This document shows, one piece after another, positions 44,395-54,433 of a stretch of 64,000 bases of DNA (the stretch's first letter is position 1; the number at the start of each line of letters is the position of its first letter). Source of the DNA: Phialocephala subalpina (Eukaryota; Ascomycota; Leotiomycetes; Helotiales; Mollisiaceae); NCBI GenBank assembly GCA_900073065.1, contig FJOG01000004.1, positions 2,013,604-2,077,603 of the forward strand. The letters are read 5' to 3'. Below the pieces are notes generated by a model. The model had not been told where the DNA came from. It did not search any database and worked only from the letters and a program-made list of their open reading frames with translations. Both the position numbers and the translations under genes were made by a program.

Positions 44395-45141
44395 CTAAAT
44401 GCATCCCTTACACAGCCCCACCAATGCTCTAACCTCTCGCTTCCAAGCCTGGACCTCTCTGATCAGCAATTTTCTCTCTTCAGTTGTCATTCAAAAGTTG
44501 GAAACTCACCCACAACATCTACACCCCTCATCAACTACAAAAACCACCTCTTCCAGCCTCTCAAACGCCTTTAGTATTAGGTATACCCAGTCTGGTCCCT
44601 GATCCCCAATCCCGCCATACGCTATTCTTATCTTCCTCGTAAACCTTTGTGTTAGGTCCGAGGATGAGAAAGATTTTAAAGCCGAAGGACAAGAGAATGA
44701 GAATGTAGTTTGTTGGTAGTAGATAAATGTCGGGATGTCGATTGTGAAGAAGGGGGAGGATAGGAGGAGGGGGGAGAGGGTGTGGAAGGGTGGTAGTGAC
44801 GAGGAGTTGGTGTTTGAGGCTTCGGTTCCCAGGTCTTTCGCCTTCTGTCTCTCTCTTTGTTGCTGTCGGTAGTTAGCGATGGCGGAGCAGGAAATATGGT
44901 GGCGTGGGAGGGAAGCGAAGTAATGGGCGTAGATTTCGTGGCGGATTTCTGAGGGAAGGTTTTGAAGGGGGAATGGTGAGGTCGTTGAAGGGTAAGATTT
45001 GGTGGCTTCTGACGAAGAGGTTGAATTGTTTTCTATTTTTGTACTGAGTTCAGAACAGGGTTGTGGAGATTTTGAAACGAGCTTGAAGCTTTCTTGAGCT
45101 GAGATCTCAAAGGTCTCGACTTGAGTCTGAGGAGTCGACAT
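44395..45141 (-). CDS. Hypothetical protein with F-box-like/2EXR-type motif
   Basis: Two exons, complement(44395-44458, 44510-45141), 231 residues. The donor is GTGAGT and the acceptor GATCAG, in phase, with a last exon of 20 codons plus stop. The N-terminal 50 residues are Ser/Thr-rich. FPLQNLPSEIRHEIYAHYF (about 57-75) resembles the LP-E-R--IY motif that opens many fungal F-box-like and 2EXR domain proteins. The remainder contains IRIAYGG and VYLILKAFERLEEVVFVVD. Domain assignment is tentative and the role is unknown. Confidence 0.55.
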
Positions 45142-45744
45142 GATGATGAGTTGACGTGTATATATGAAGGGAATCGTTCAACTATAAAGGCTTTAAAGGA
45201 GCAGGAGAAGCATAAGAACAGATGAACTCTCATTTTGAGGGTCTATACCTTTAAATATCAAAAAGGTAAGACCAACAATATGAACACCGAACGTGATTTG
45301 AGCAAGTTTGAGAAGCTTGCCAAGAAAGCTGAGTACGACATTTGAGCACGTAATGATCTCTTTTCTCCTCAAATAGAACCACTTGATTCAAATCCTATTC
45401 TCCGTTTGAGGCAGAAAATGCTGCAAAGTATCCAAAGAGGTTGCAGGATGAGAGAACCTTGACAGGTGGCTGAAAGGAGACTATCACGTGCTCGCTCCAC
45501 CTTCGCACCAAGTCTCGGGGACCGGAAAGCCTCAAGGGACTTCCTTTGCAGATGTTCGAACTTTCCTGGTCGAATTTGAAATTGCGGTAATGTCGATTCC
45601 TTGAAACTTCCAATCAATGTTGGGACTCGATGAATTTTATTGCGTGTGGACTCTCGAATGTCCCAATTGTTCTAGGACATTGACTAAGTTTTGTTGCAGA
45701 TCGTAGACCTCCGAAGCGAGAGCCAAAAATCTATCATCAAACCA

Positions 45745-45878
45745 TAACTGATAAGGATACAAAACTGATAAGGATACAAAACTGATAAGGATACAAAACT
45801 GATAAGGATACAAAACTGATAAGGATACAAAACTGATAAGGATACAAAACTGATAAGGATACAAAACTGATAAGGATT
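45745..45878. repeat. 17-bp minisatellite, eight units
   Basis: The unit AACTGATAAGGATACAA is repeated eight times in tandem, the last unit ending in a variant (AAGGATTTC). Units are identical apart from the ends. A unit not divisible by three and the lack of a gene on either strand point to a non-coding minisatellite. GATAAG in each unit matches the core recognised by fungal GATA factors. Confidence 0.9.
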
Positions 45879-46289
45879 TCAAAACACGCGCTAGCTATGT
45901 CAAGTTAGTGTCTTCCAATTCAACACCTTCATATCATATTAGGTGGAATTCAAGAGACTCTCGGTGAACTTCTCACCCCAACTGGACGTTTCTCTCTTCG
46001 CGAGCGACAACAGCATCAGCAACGCGACAAGGAACAAAAGCAGAAGAACAATATCCGGAATGTGTAGGAGATATGAAGATGCCTTGCGAGAACCCGGGCC
46101 AACACGACCCTCCGACCTGTGCAGCGGCCCGGAAACTTGGCCCTGTACGTCCCCCCGCCTCCTTTCTCAACCGCAAGTCTGCCATGCGCATCAGTATATG
46201 GAGACTGGAGCGGATGCTCCTGAGATTTCGTTATCGTCGGCCACTGAGTTGAATGGCATACGGGAGGCAGGAGGGGAAGGAAGCAATCA

Positions 46290-46690
46290 GTCGAGCTTCA
46301 ATATTTCCAGATGAGGCAACCGATTTACCAGCCCCAGGAGCGCCAAGCAAGAGTACCGTATCAATATGCTTGAGGAATTCGCCTTGCTTTGAGAGCTGCA
46401 CTGCGCGCCCATTTTACAAGTTCCAGTAAGCCCGCGATCAGTGGGCCGACTTCTGCCTGTGGGAAGCTTGAGCTTTTCGAGCCATTGTGCTGCAGCATCC
46501 TTGTGGAAATCCAGATGTAAGCATCAGCGGGACTTGGAGTAATATTATATTTGACGTTTCTTTCCCAATCTTTCGTTTCCAGGAGCCAGGAGGCAAATCG
46601 GATGGCTTCAAAGACCGAACTTCGCACCTCGGAGGGCCAGTGCCGGATAGGAGGCTCCCACTAACGGTATCCGGCAATTTGGGCGACACG
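46290..46690 (-). pseudogene. P-loop (NACHT-type) NTPase relic
   Basis: On the minus strand a frame from about 46627 reads FEAIRFASWLLETKDWERN, then LIAGLLELVKWARSA. After a frameshift near 46385 it reads QGEFLKHIDTVLLLGAPGAGKSVA. GAPGAGKS at 46344-46321 is a textbook Walker A motif, and LL-GAPGAGKS is common at the start of NACHT domains of fungal NLR-type proteins. Coding coherence is lost soon after. The fragment is too short to name a subclass. It is a decayed piece of a STAND or other AAA/NACHT ATPase gene. Confidence 0.45.
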
Positions 46691-47102
46691 AGCAGAAATT
46701 TTCTAGCTATAATCTAGAGGCTCATTGGACTCGCATGCACTTGCGTACAGTTCGCCAAATGCTCCCTTACTGGTCAAGTGTCAAGGAGGAACTTTCAGCC
46801 GCTTCTGAGCCGGTCCGGACAACCAACAGCCAATGTCGTCTTCTGGAGCAATTTAGTAGTGTCGGTGTGAAATGGCATGGCATCTAGTGAACAGACTGCC
46901 TCCGGAAGGCTGTGCCTCTCCCGTCATTAAGGTGGGACTTTCCAAGATCTTTTCACTCGTGTTCCTCTTGCGTTTTGTTCTGTTTAAATGTTTACTATCC
47001 CACCCCCAACCGAAGAGCGCTTCTTCTTATATCAACATTTTTTCGTTCTTCATAGCAAGCGTCCCTCGTTTTTGTTTCTCACTTCGCCGAGCCACCTTTA
47101 TT

Positions 47103-48090
47103 ATGTCTACCACTATCATCAACAGAAATATCTGTGTTCGCCAATATCCAATCGCAGGTGAGGCTGGGCCATATGGATACAAACCATCCCTAGCAGCCGG
47201 CATCACATTTTGTGTGCTATTCGGTCTTCCCTTAGTCTTGCATACATTCGTCTCTATTCGATCCCGTATCTGGTGGCAGATTGTCTTTGCTGTGGGAGCT
47301 CTCAGTAAGAACCCTCCTACCCCATCAAAGGTGTTTTCCTAACACTGTACAGCAGAAGTCATCGGATGGGCAGGTCGAACATGGTCTTCTGAATGTCCTT
47401 ACGAGACGAATCCATTCTTGATCCAGATCACCACTCTCATCATTGGTATTCCCCCATCCCTTCGTATAAGCTCGCCTTTCTAACAGAAGCGGAGCTCCGG
47501 CATTTTTCACGGCAGGAATCTATGTAATTCTAGGACGTCTCATTCGCAGCTTCGGACCTCATGTCTCGCCCATCTCAGCGAACATGTACTTATACATCTT
47601 TTGCACGGCGGACGTTATATCACTGGTTATTCAGGCGGTTGGAGGAGCCTCTGCCGCAATCGCCTACGAAAAGACTCCTCCCGGAAATACTGACACAGGG
47701 ACGCACATTATGGTCGCAGGAATCCTTTTTCAACTTGCCGCCATCATCGTCTTCTGCTTCCTCTTCACCATTGTTATCATGCGAGCTCTGAAGAGCAGTG
47801 GCAGCATGCTACGTCAGAAGAAAGTCCAGGCCATCATCGCCGCAACAATCTTCTCAGTCGTGTGTATTGTGATCCGAAGCATTTATCGAACGATCGAGCT
47901 CTTGCAAGGATGGACCGGATATCTCATCACGACAGAGCGCTTCTTTATTGTGCTCGATGGAGCGATGATGGTAATAGCGCTTGCAGTTTTCAACATCGCT
48001 CCACCAGCATGGTCGCAGGCATGGAAGACAGGAGAGGACTCGAGTACGAGCGAGCTGGATGATATGGGAGTAAGAGGTGAATCGAGCTAG
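47103..48090 (+). CDS. RTA1-like seven-helix membrane protein
   Basis: Three exons, 47103-47304, 47353-47445 and 47495-48090, 296 residues. The third acceptor (GCGGAG) was chosen to keep the frame through APAFFTAGIYVILGRLIR. After an extracellular N terminus (YPIAGEAGPYGYKPSLAAG) come about seven hydrophobic helices, with the family marks EVIGWAGRTWSS, ANMYLYIFCTADVISLVIQA, VGGASAAIAY, GTHIMVAGILFQL and the VVCIVIRSIYRTIELLQGW block, then FIVLDGAMMVIA. This is the RTA1/RTM1 family of fungal plasma-membrane proteins linked to lipid flipping and resistance to 7-aminocholesterol and other stresses. The ligand here is unknown. Confidence 0.9.
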
Positions 48091-48566
48091 AAGGATTATA
48101 GATTTTGTTGTTTCTAATATCTGTTCATATAGATGGTTTCTCTAAGGTCCCCAGCATAGAAGGAAGAGCAAATAATTTTCAATTGGTTGCTTCGAGAACT
48201 TAATGATCGAAGGAGAAGAGAGGCGTTCGTATCGCGCATACGCCAAATAGATCTTCGTTCCCGTCCGCAGCAGCCTTTGCCCAACGCAGTTAGACCAACA
48301 CCCAGACGCATCATCGCCCGGCTCATCCGGCCTCCGGGCCATCAACCTCACTCGAACTTTCCTTCCTTCAATTCTCTCAAAATTCCATGTACAACAGTCA
48401 AATTTTCATGTTTGCTTTAATGATACAATCGTACGGAGCAATCCATTAATTTGCATTAAGCCTCATTAATTGACGCTTTTCCCGACATTCAAAAAGCTGC
48501 TATTTTTGTTCCTTCAGTTGAACTTTCACCTTCACCAACCGTCCGGGTTGTGCTCCGGCCGACTTC
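48091..48566. other. Intergenic
   Basis: About 475 bp between RTA1-like and Zn2Cys6 genes, holding the regulator's promoter. No motif claimed. Confidence 0.5.
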
Positions 48567-50977
48567 ATGGCAAGTGCTTCGAACGATGGAAATCAGCAGA
48601 TTATGAATCAAAATGGCAATCTTCACACCTCCGGTACGGCGACAGGTCAAACGCCACAGCCGTCGTCTCGGCCTCCTCCCTCTTTTCGGGCTTGCATAGC
48701 TTGTCGACAGATGAAGGCTAGTCTTCTCACCTTCTGCGCGAATCACGACTCTAGACAACTCTCCAGACGTAAGAAAAGCCGCTGATTCAGTGAACAGATG
48801 AAATGTGAGGGTGTCGAGAATCCACCTTGTATCCGATGTTCGAAAGTGGGCAGAGAATGTATCCCTCAGACATCCACTAGAAAGGCCACCAGAACTCCGC
48901 GAGCGCCAGCACAGAAGTATGAACGATTGCCATCAGAAGCACTACCAAATGATAAGAGTCCGTTGGACGCATTAGCTCGAGCGGGCTCTATTGCATCTAC
49001 TTCTCCAATCAGTCGTCGTTCAATACATACTAGCAATCCCCACCAAGGCTATTCTGCGGCACCACTTCACCAGATCAACCCTTCCATAAGTGGAAGCAGT
49101 GATGCTGCGAGGCATACTCAGAATGATGTCCTCACAGAACTGCCATCAATCTACTCAACTCCACCGATTGATGCCGTCACACAGTCCACTCCTGGGCATG
49201 CCGAATCTGGAGCTGCCTCGCCTCACATAATGGGTTCGATGTCTGTTCGGAAAAGGAAGAGACACCCGACGTCTACCCCAGAGAGCCAGATTCTCATGAC
49301 TCCAGCACAATCGTATGGCGGTGATGATGGTGTGCCGATCAGCAGAAGAGATATGAGGGACTTCATCAGCCTGTAAGCCATTTCGCATCTTATCTAGTGC
49401 GCCTCAAGCTACTATAGCATCCTGTCGGACATGATTTGAGGAAAGATATCTGAACGGAGTCAATTTCTAACGAAAACCTAGATTCCATCAACGACATGTG
49501 CCTTACATTCCAGTCCTCAGACAAGAAGAGTTCCAAGACATCGACTACATCATCGACCACGAACCCAGATTTGCTTACGCCATGTGCTATGTTACTGCTC
49601 GATACCTGCCTGGTGGTAAAGAAATCAGAGAAGCACTGCTGCCTGAGGTAGCCCGCATTCCCAAGGACGTTTACACTGCGAAAGTAGGAACTAGCCACGA
49701 CGATGACTTGTGTCTCTTGAAAGCATTGATAGTGCTTGGCTCCTACGCCGACCTCACGCCTCCATCTCAAGCAGTGCGATCTTCTGGAAAGGACAGTCTC
49801 CTTTATTGGCCCATAAAGTCTGCTGCCGAAATGTATGGCTTTAGATTGTCTCTGCATCGTTCTATACAAGAACTGAAGGCCGAGCTACGCGCAAACTCGT
49901 CCGCCAATATTTACAATACAAAAGCGTACCAGAGATACACGTATTGGTTGTGGCTGTTCAACTCCAGTCACTACTGCTCCCTTGTCTCGGGCACACCACC
50001 CACGATGCGCGCAGATCTAAGCATTCGCGCAGTCCCCGAACTTCTTGACCAGATTGGCAGGCATCCTAGATCGACCAATTTGTTTGGCGCTGTCGAGCTC
50101 TTTCTTATTTGGGAACAAGGTAAGCTAGCCGTATCTACCGCAATGCATTATCATGCTGACGGCAAGCAGTTTCCTCGAAACACCCACAACTTGGCGAATG
50201 GTGGTGCCTACCAGACCCAAGCGAGCGTGCAGATGAAAGCCTGACCGAGTCGTTGTTGAACGAAACAGATGTTGCAATTGACGCCTGGTATAATAAGTGG
50301 TGGGATTACATCAATGCTGGTGCGTTGTATTGACTTTTAATTTTCAACATACGACTGACTATCTTGTGGAACCACATGGCGCATTCCTAGACTACCATGG
50401 TCGCTTTACTCGGTTCTGCATTGCCAGCTACGCCATCAAGTGCCTCCAAATCTCTGCACAAGGGGTCACTCCGCTACAGAGAAGCCAGATTCAAAGATGC
50501 GTGAATTGCGCAAACCATGTCTTGGACTTTCCACTCGGTCGAGGGCCGATTCAAAAAGACAATCTACGCTACGTGGACGACGCGGCTTGCATTATGATAT
50601 CATTTTGCTGTATATTTATCCTCTCGGCCTGTCAGAGCTTTTCATCCATCATTCCGAATATTTCTGAATGCCTGGACAATGTGACCGACGCTGGTCATCT
50701 CATGGTCGAGTTATCCATCAACCCTGATCACAAGCCACACATTCAGGGAACGTTCATATTGAAGCGCGTGGATACCCTGAGGACTGCGCTTGAAACCTCA
50801 AGTCTGCATGCCTATCCGGGACCGGATCTCGATGAGCCAACAGAAACGAGGTTTCCTTCTCCAACTTCGGAGACTGCGAGGTTGATGTCCGAAGGATTCG
50901 ATCAGCTCTTCCACGAGGATGGGCTTTTCGGTATCGAGCCAATATGGGACTTTTCGATGATGCTTCCCGGCACGTGA
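48567..50977 (+). CDS. Zn(II)2Cys6 transcription factor
   Basis: Five exons: 48567-48716, 48798-49372, 49482-50119, 50170-50319 and 50391-50977, 699 residues. The zinc cluster is split by the first intron: ACIACRQMK, then MKCEGVENPPCIRCSKVGREC, giving all six cysteines in standard spacing. That intron must start with GC (AAG|GCTAGT...ACAG) to keep the frame, because no GT donor joins the halves. A basic Ser/Pro/Thr-rich linker with RKRKRH follows. The large helical middle region (FHQRHVPYIPVLRQEEF, YWLWLFNSSHYCSLVSGTPP) matches the fungal-specific transcription factor regulatory domain. It is a nuclear regulator with unknown targets. The RTA1-like gene upstream, same strand, is a plausible but unproven neighbour target. 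Confidence 0.85.
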
Positions 50978-52087
50978 ATTGAGATGGAAAATTCATAATG
51001 AACGTTGTATACTGGGTCCTTTGAAAGTACCAAAGGCTTGATTCCCTGGTACTTTGATGTCCGAAACTTCCCGGCTCGCTACGAGCATCAGTCAGACTCT
51101 TGTCTCTAAAGTTCGGACGGCGACAACGATGCATAGCATCCGGAGTCCTAGAAACGCAAGCGCCACTCCCGCACACAGTCGGATGCCAAAGAAGGAAACA
51201 AATGTAACGTTGTATCCAGAAAAAATCCTCAGTCGAGGAGGAATTAGGCCCCCACGTTCCAGTTGTGTCTCGAGTTACATTTTTGCAAGACCGGTCAACA
51301 ATTCTACCATGTTTCGAAACACTCTACAAGTAGGCGATTGTACTTCATGTGTATGTCGCAGATGTAGGTAGAGGAGTATCAAACGCAAAAATTGAAAGCC
51401 GATTAAGGACCATGTTGGAGTTCGCCAATTGCGAAATACATTTCGGCAACCACTTTGAGTTGGCCTAGAACTTCTCTTCATGCATCCCGAATTCTGCAAA
51501 GGTGTTCCGACAAGAAGAAGCTCGCTTCAAATCTTGATGTGCCGAAGATCCGTTGTATATCCCGGTCCTGCAGCTGGTAATATTTTAGCTTGGCTCACGA
51601 AACACGGGGTTATCTGATCGCATCGCCCAACAACTCATCCGGCAACATCGCACAGACAAAACCATCCGTGCGGGCAGGCAGCCTCCCCAGGGTCTTGGAA
51701 TGCAGGAATGTTCCTGTGGCACCTTTTGATCCAGCAGGGGTTGCTTGTCCCCCTCTTTCTGCTATGGAAGAGTTGCGGTTGGTGGAGAATGCGAATTTTC
51801 GCGCACAGAAGAATTCTCTAGACTGGGGATGGAAATGGAGTACTAGATCGACTTCAGGGTTTGAGGGCGTTGCCGCAACTTAAGTTTGGATATATGATGA
51901 GCGGTGAGGGCGCTGAGGGGTCCTTACATACTATTGTGGCCCTGTCCTAGATATTCATTTTCGACAGGCAACAGCATTGAATTGGACGAGGATAACATTA
52001 TCCCACGGCTGCCAGGCTTTCTACCAGGCAGCCACGATATATATTACCATTCACCACAATGAGGACGCTTCTCAGGATGGACAGTAG
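50978..52087. other. Intergenic with possible decayed membrane-protein gene
   Basis: On the minus strand 51310-51090 a hydrophobic frame (IFSGYNVTFVSFFGIRLCAG, VALAFLGLRMLCIVVAVRTL) suggests part of a membrane protein, but it is bounded by stops and has no family marks. No intact gene is seen. Confidence 0.3.
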
Positions 52088-52657
52088 CTTCGGCACCAAT
52101 CCATTCAGACTATCGACCAACTCGTCTCAATCCTCCTTCCACAAACCGACAATGACCAAGTCAGGATCTTCCTCAAGAAAAAATGGTTCACCCCCTCCTT
52201 CCACACCTCATCCTCCAAGAAGAAGTCATCAAGAACCAACACCTCCCTCTCCACCCAATCCCCATCTCAACCACCATTCCAACAACCCTCACAACAACTC
52301 CAGTCAAGGAACCCATTCCGAGCGCCATCATTATCCTCCCAAACTTCTCAGTCGCAAAATCCCTTCCAGGATCCTTCACAATCCTCCCAACCTCAAGACA
52401 GACCATCACCTCCCACATACTCAAACTCAATGCCTACCTCCTCTCAAAAGCTCTCAAAACGTTCCAAGGCCTGGAAGAAAACAAAAGAATTCCTCTCTTC
52501 GATAGGAGAGCCTCCCACAGCCGAATACGAGCGCCAGCAAGCAGCGCTTAGTGCAAAGGAGGGGAAGATCAAGACGAGTGGGAGAGAGGCGTTTGGAGCT
52601 GTTAATTATGGCCCTTATGGTCAGGGGGGTCCTTATCAGCAGGGCGGGAGATTATAG
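52088..52657 (+). CDS. Partial low-complexity hypothetical ORF
   Basis: One frame, open from 52088 to the stop at 52655-52657, reads SIQTIDQLVSILLPQTDND, RIFLKKKWF, a Ser/Gln/Pro-rich linker, then KLSKRSKAWKKTKEFLSSIG, TAEYERQQAALSAKEGKIK and a Gly/Tyr/Gln-rich end (YGPYGQGGPYQQGG). Composition changes in a protein-like way along it. The start is unresolved: an in-frame TAG at 52085 precedes it, so either an upstream exon splices in here or the gene is broken. Other open frames overlap the Pro-rich part but lose coherence. No family recognised. Confidence 0.4.
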   Translation, partial: LRHQSIQTIDQLVSILLPQTDNDQVRIFLKKKWFTPSFHTSSSKKKSSRTNTSLSTQSPSQPPFQQPSQQLQSRNPFRAPSLSSQTSQSQNPFQDPSQSSQPQDRPSPPTYSNSMPTSSQKLSKRSKAWKKTKEFLSSIGEPPTAEYERQQAALSAKEGKIKTSGREAFGAVNYGPYGQGGPYQQGGRL

Positions 52658-54433
52658 GTTCCTAGCTCTATCAAGAGGGAAAGAGGTCAGGCCGGGTGTT
52701 GGCTGGCGATCATGAAAGAGTTACTTTGGGTGTGGATGCACGTGCCGATTACAAACAAGTCTTCTTCTTTCGGGATTCGAAACGGGAAATCGGGCAGAAG
52801 CAAGTTTGGAGTTTGGAGTTATGATCTTAGTGCTAAGCGACATCATTATGATTGATGATGGGTGGGTCATCCACGGTTGGATGCCAGCAGACTGGAGAGA
52901 AATCTACACCTCTATTTACAATGCGGAATACTATCTCCAATCAACATCCAACTCACTTCTATCCCTTTCAAGATTAAGAGCAACCCATCTCTACTCCCCA
53001 ACACAACCTCGCTCCTTGAATCTGCTGACCGTTTCCTGCATTTTGGCTGACTCTCATCGCCTTTGCATGCCAAGCCAAACGACACCCCAATTCGGCCCCG
53101 CGTGCTCCTCGCGCGAGCTAAGGGAGGCTCCAGGCCTCGCTCAATGTACCAGTATTGCCGGGATACCGAAGCTCCTTGAGATTCGTCAATCGTGTGCAAG
53201 ACCCTTGGTCTATCTCAACCAAACATCTCGTTCCCTGCTCACGTTTCCTATCTATCACCTACCTCCAACTCCCTATACTCTGTCAGCGACAAGAGACGAC
53301 TGCGTCGATTCCAGAACCAAATATTACTTGCAAAACCATGCTTCAGTCTCAGCTCTGACTTCTGCATAGAGAGGATGGATTGTTGGTGGGATCGATTCTA
53401 ACGACACGAAACAACCAGTTCACCTGGAAAACGAAAATGCGAAGCCTTCTTTGAGATTTTCCCGCTCGATGTCCAAGTAATTGTGGGGCATCCATCGTTC
53501 CTCCGATGCATTAGTTTTGATACTAGATCGTTCATATTCCAAGCCGCATTCTTTCCATCACCCAGCACGCTTGGATGGGCGAAGACAGCGAGCCCTTTGA
53601 AGGTCTCTCAGATCCACTTCTGCTCGCTCGATGACCCACGAAGCTTGGGACATTCATCTTCACTTCAGATACTCGAACTCTGGCACCTGAACTCTTGCTA
53701 AGTCAGGCCCCATCCTTTCAGATCCGAGTCTGCCCGCTGGATGTCCCATCAGACATGGGACATGCATTGTCGCTCGGATCCACACCTTTTGATCCTCGAT
53801 CGTACTCCTTTAAGTCACATACTTCCAGGTCCGGTTCTGCCCTTTCTCGTTATCTGCCATTGTCCGCCCAACCCTGGGACATTGGTCGTCACTGCAGACA
53901 CGAATTCTGCAGACACGAATTCTGCAGACACGAATTCTGCAAACACGAATTCTGCTGCCAATAATGCAAGTCACATTACTTACGAAGAGACAGGAGAATT
54001 GGCAAATCTATTGTATTTTACATTAACTACTCTACACATCTGCCCTTATGAAAACGCCTTGTATGTAACGATCAATCCTCCGAATGGCTCGCAAACTCCC
54101 GGATTCCTCGGAACCATGAAAGAGAACTCAGGATATGTTACAGACTCAGACGCCCCCAAAAGGTAAACTGCTCGCCCCCGGACCAAGTCCTCGCTTTTCG
54201 ACAAAGAAAGGGAAGAAATTGTTCCCTGCTGAGCCTTCCTCTCAAGAAGAGAGAACGAAAGAGAGAAGCAAAGAAACTAATGTACAAGGAGTACAAGTAC
54301 AAGTACAGAACAAGATAACACACTCTCTCCATCTCAGGCGGCCACCATAGTTGTACAAGACTTCTTTTGGCAGAAGGTCTTGCACTGAAGAAGTTTCGTT
54401 GCACATCTCACCCTAGCGAGATCTCAAGACCAT
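52658..54433. other. Gene-poor region with degenerate repeats
   Basis: No intact gene. 53480-53830 contains loosely repeated stretches around TTTTGAT...CGATCGT and GGGACAT words. A 15-bp tandem repeat lies at 53896-53956. Confidence 0.4.
53896..53956. repeat. 15-bp tandem repeat, four units
   Basis: ACACGAATTCTGCAG is repeated four times in a row, the last unit carrying one substitution. The unit length keeps frame, so an overlapping ORF would encode ADTNS repeats, but no gene could be confirmed there. Confidence 0.85.

Noticed and set aside
45637..45882. ORF encoding a 17-residue periodic hydrophobic peptide on the minus strand
   Set aside because: It is simply the 17-bp minisatellite read in all three frames, with no start context or homologue.
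52059..52551. Two other overlapping Pro/Ser-rich frames
   Set aside because: They are shifted readings of the frame ending at 52657, which alone stays protein-like beyond the Pro-rich part.
53741..54166. 141-codon ORF containing ADTNS repeats
   Set aside because: No splice structure, no homologue and mostly formed by the 15-bp tandem repeat and degenerate flanks.
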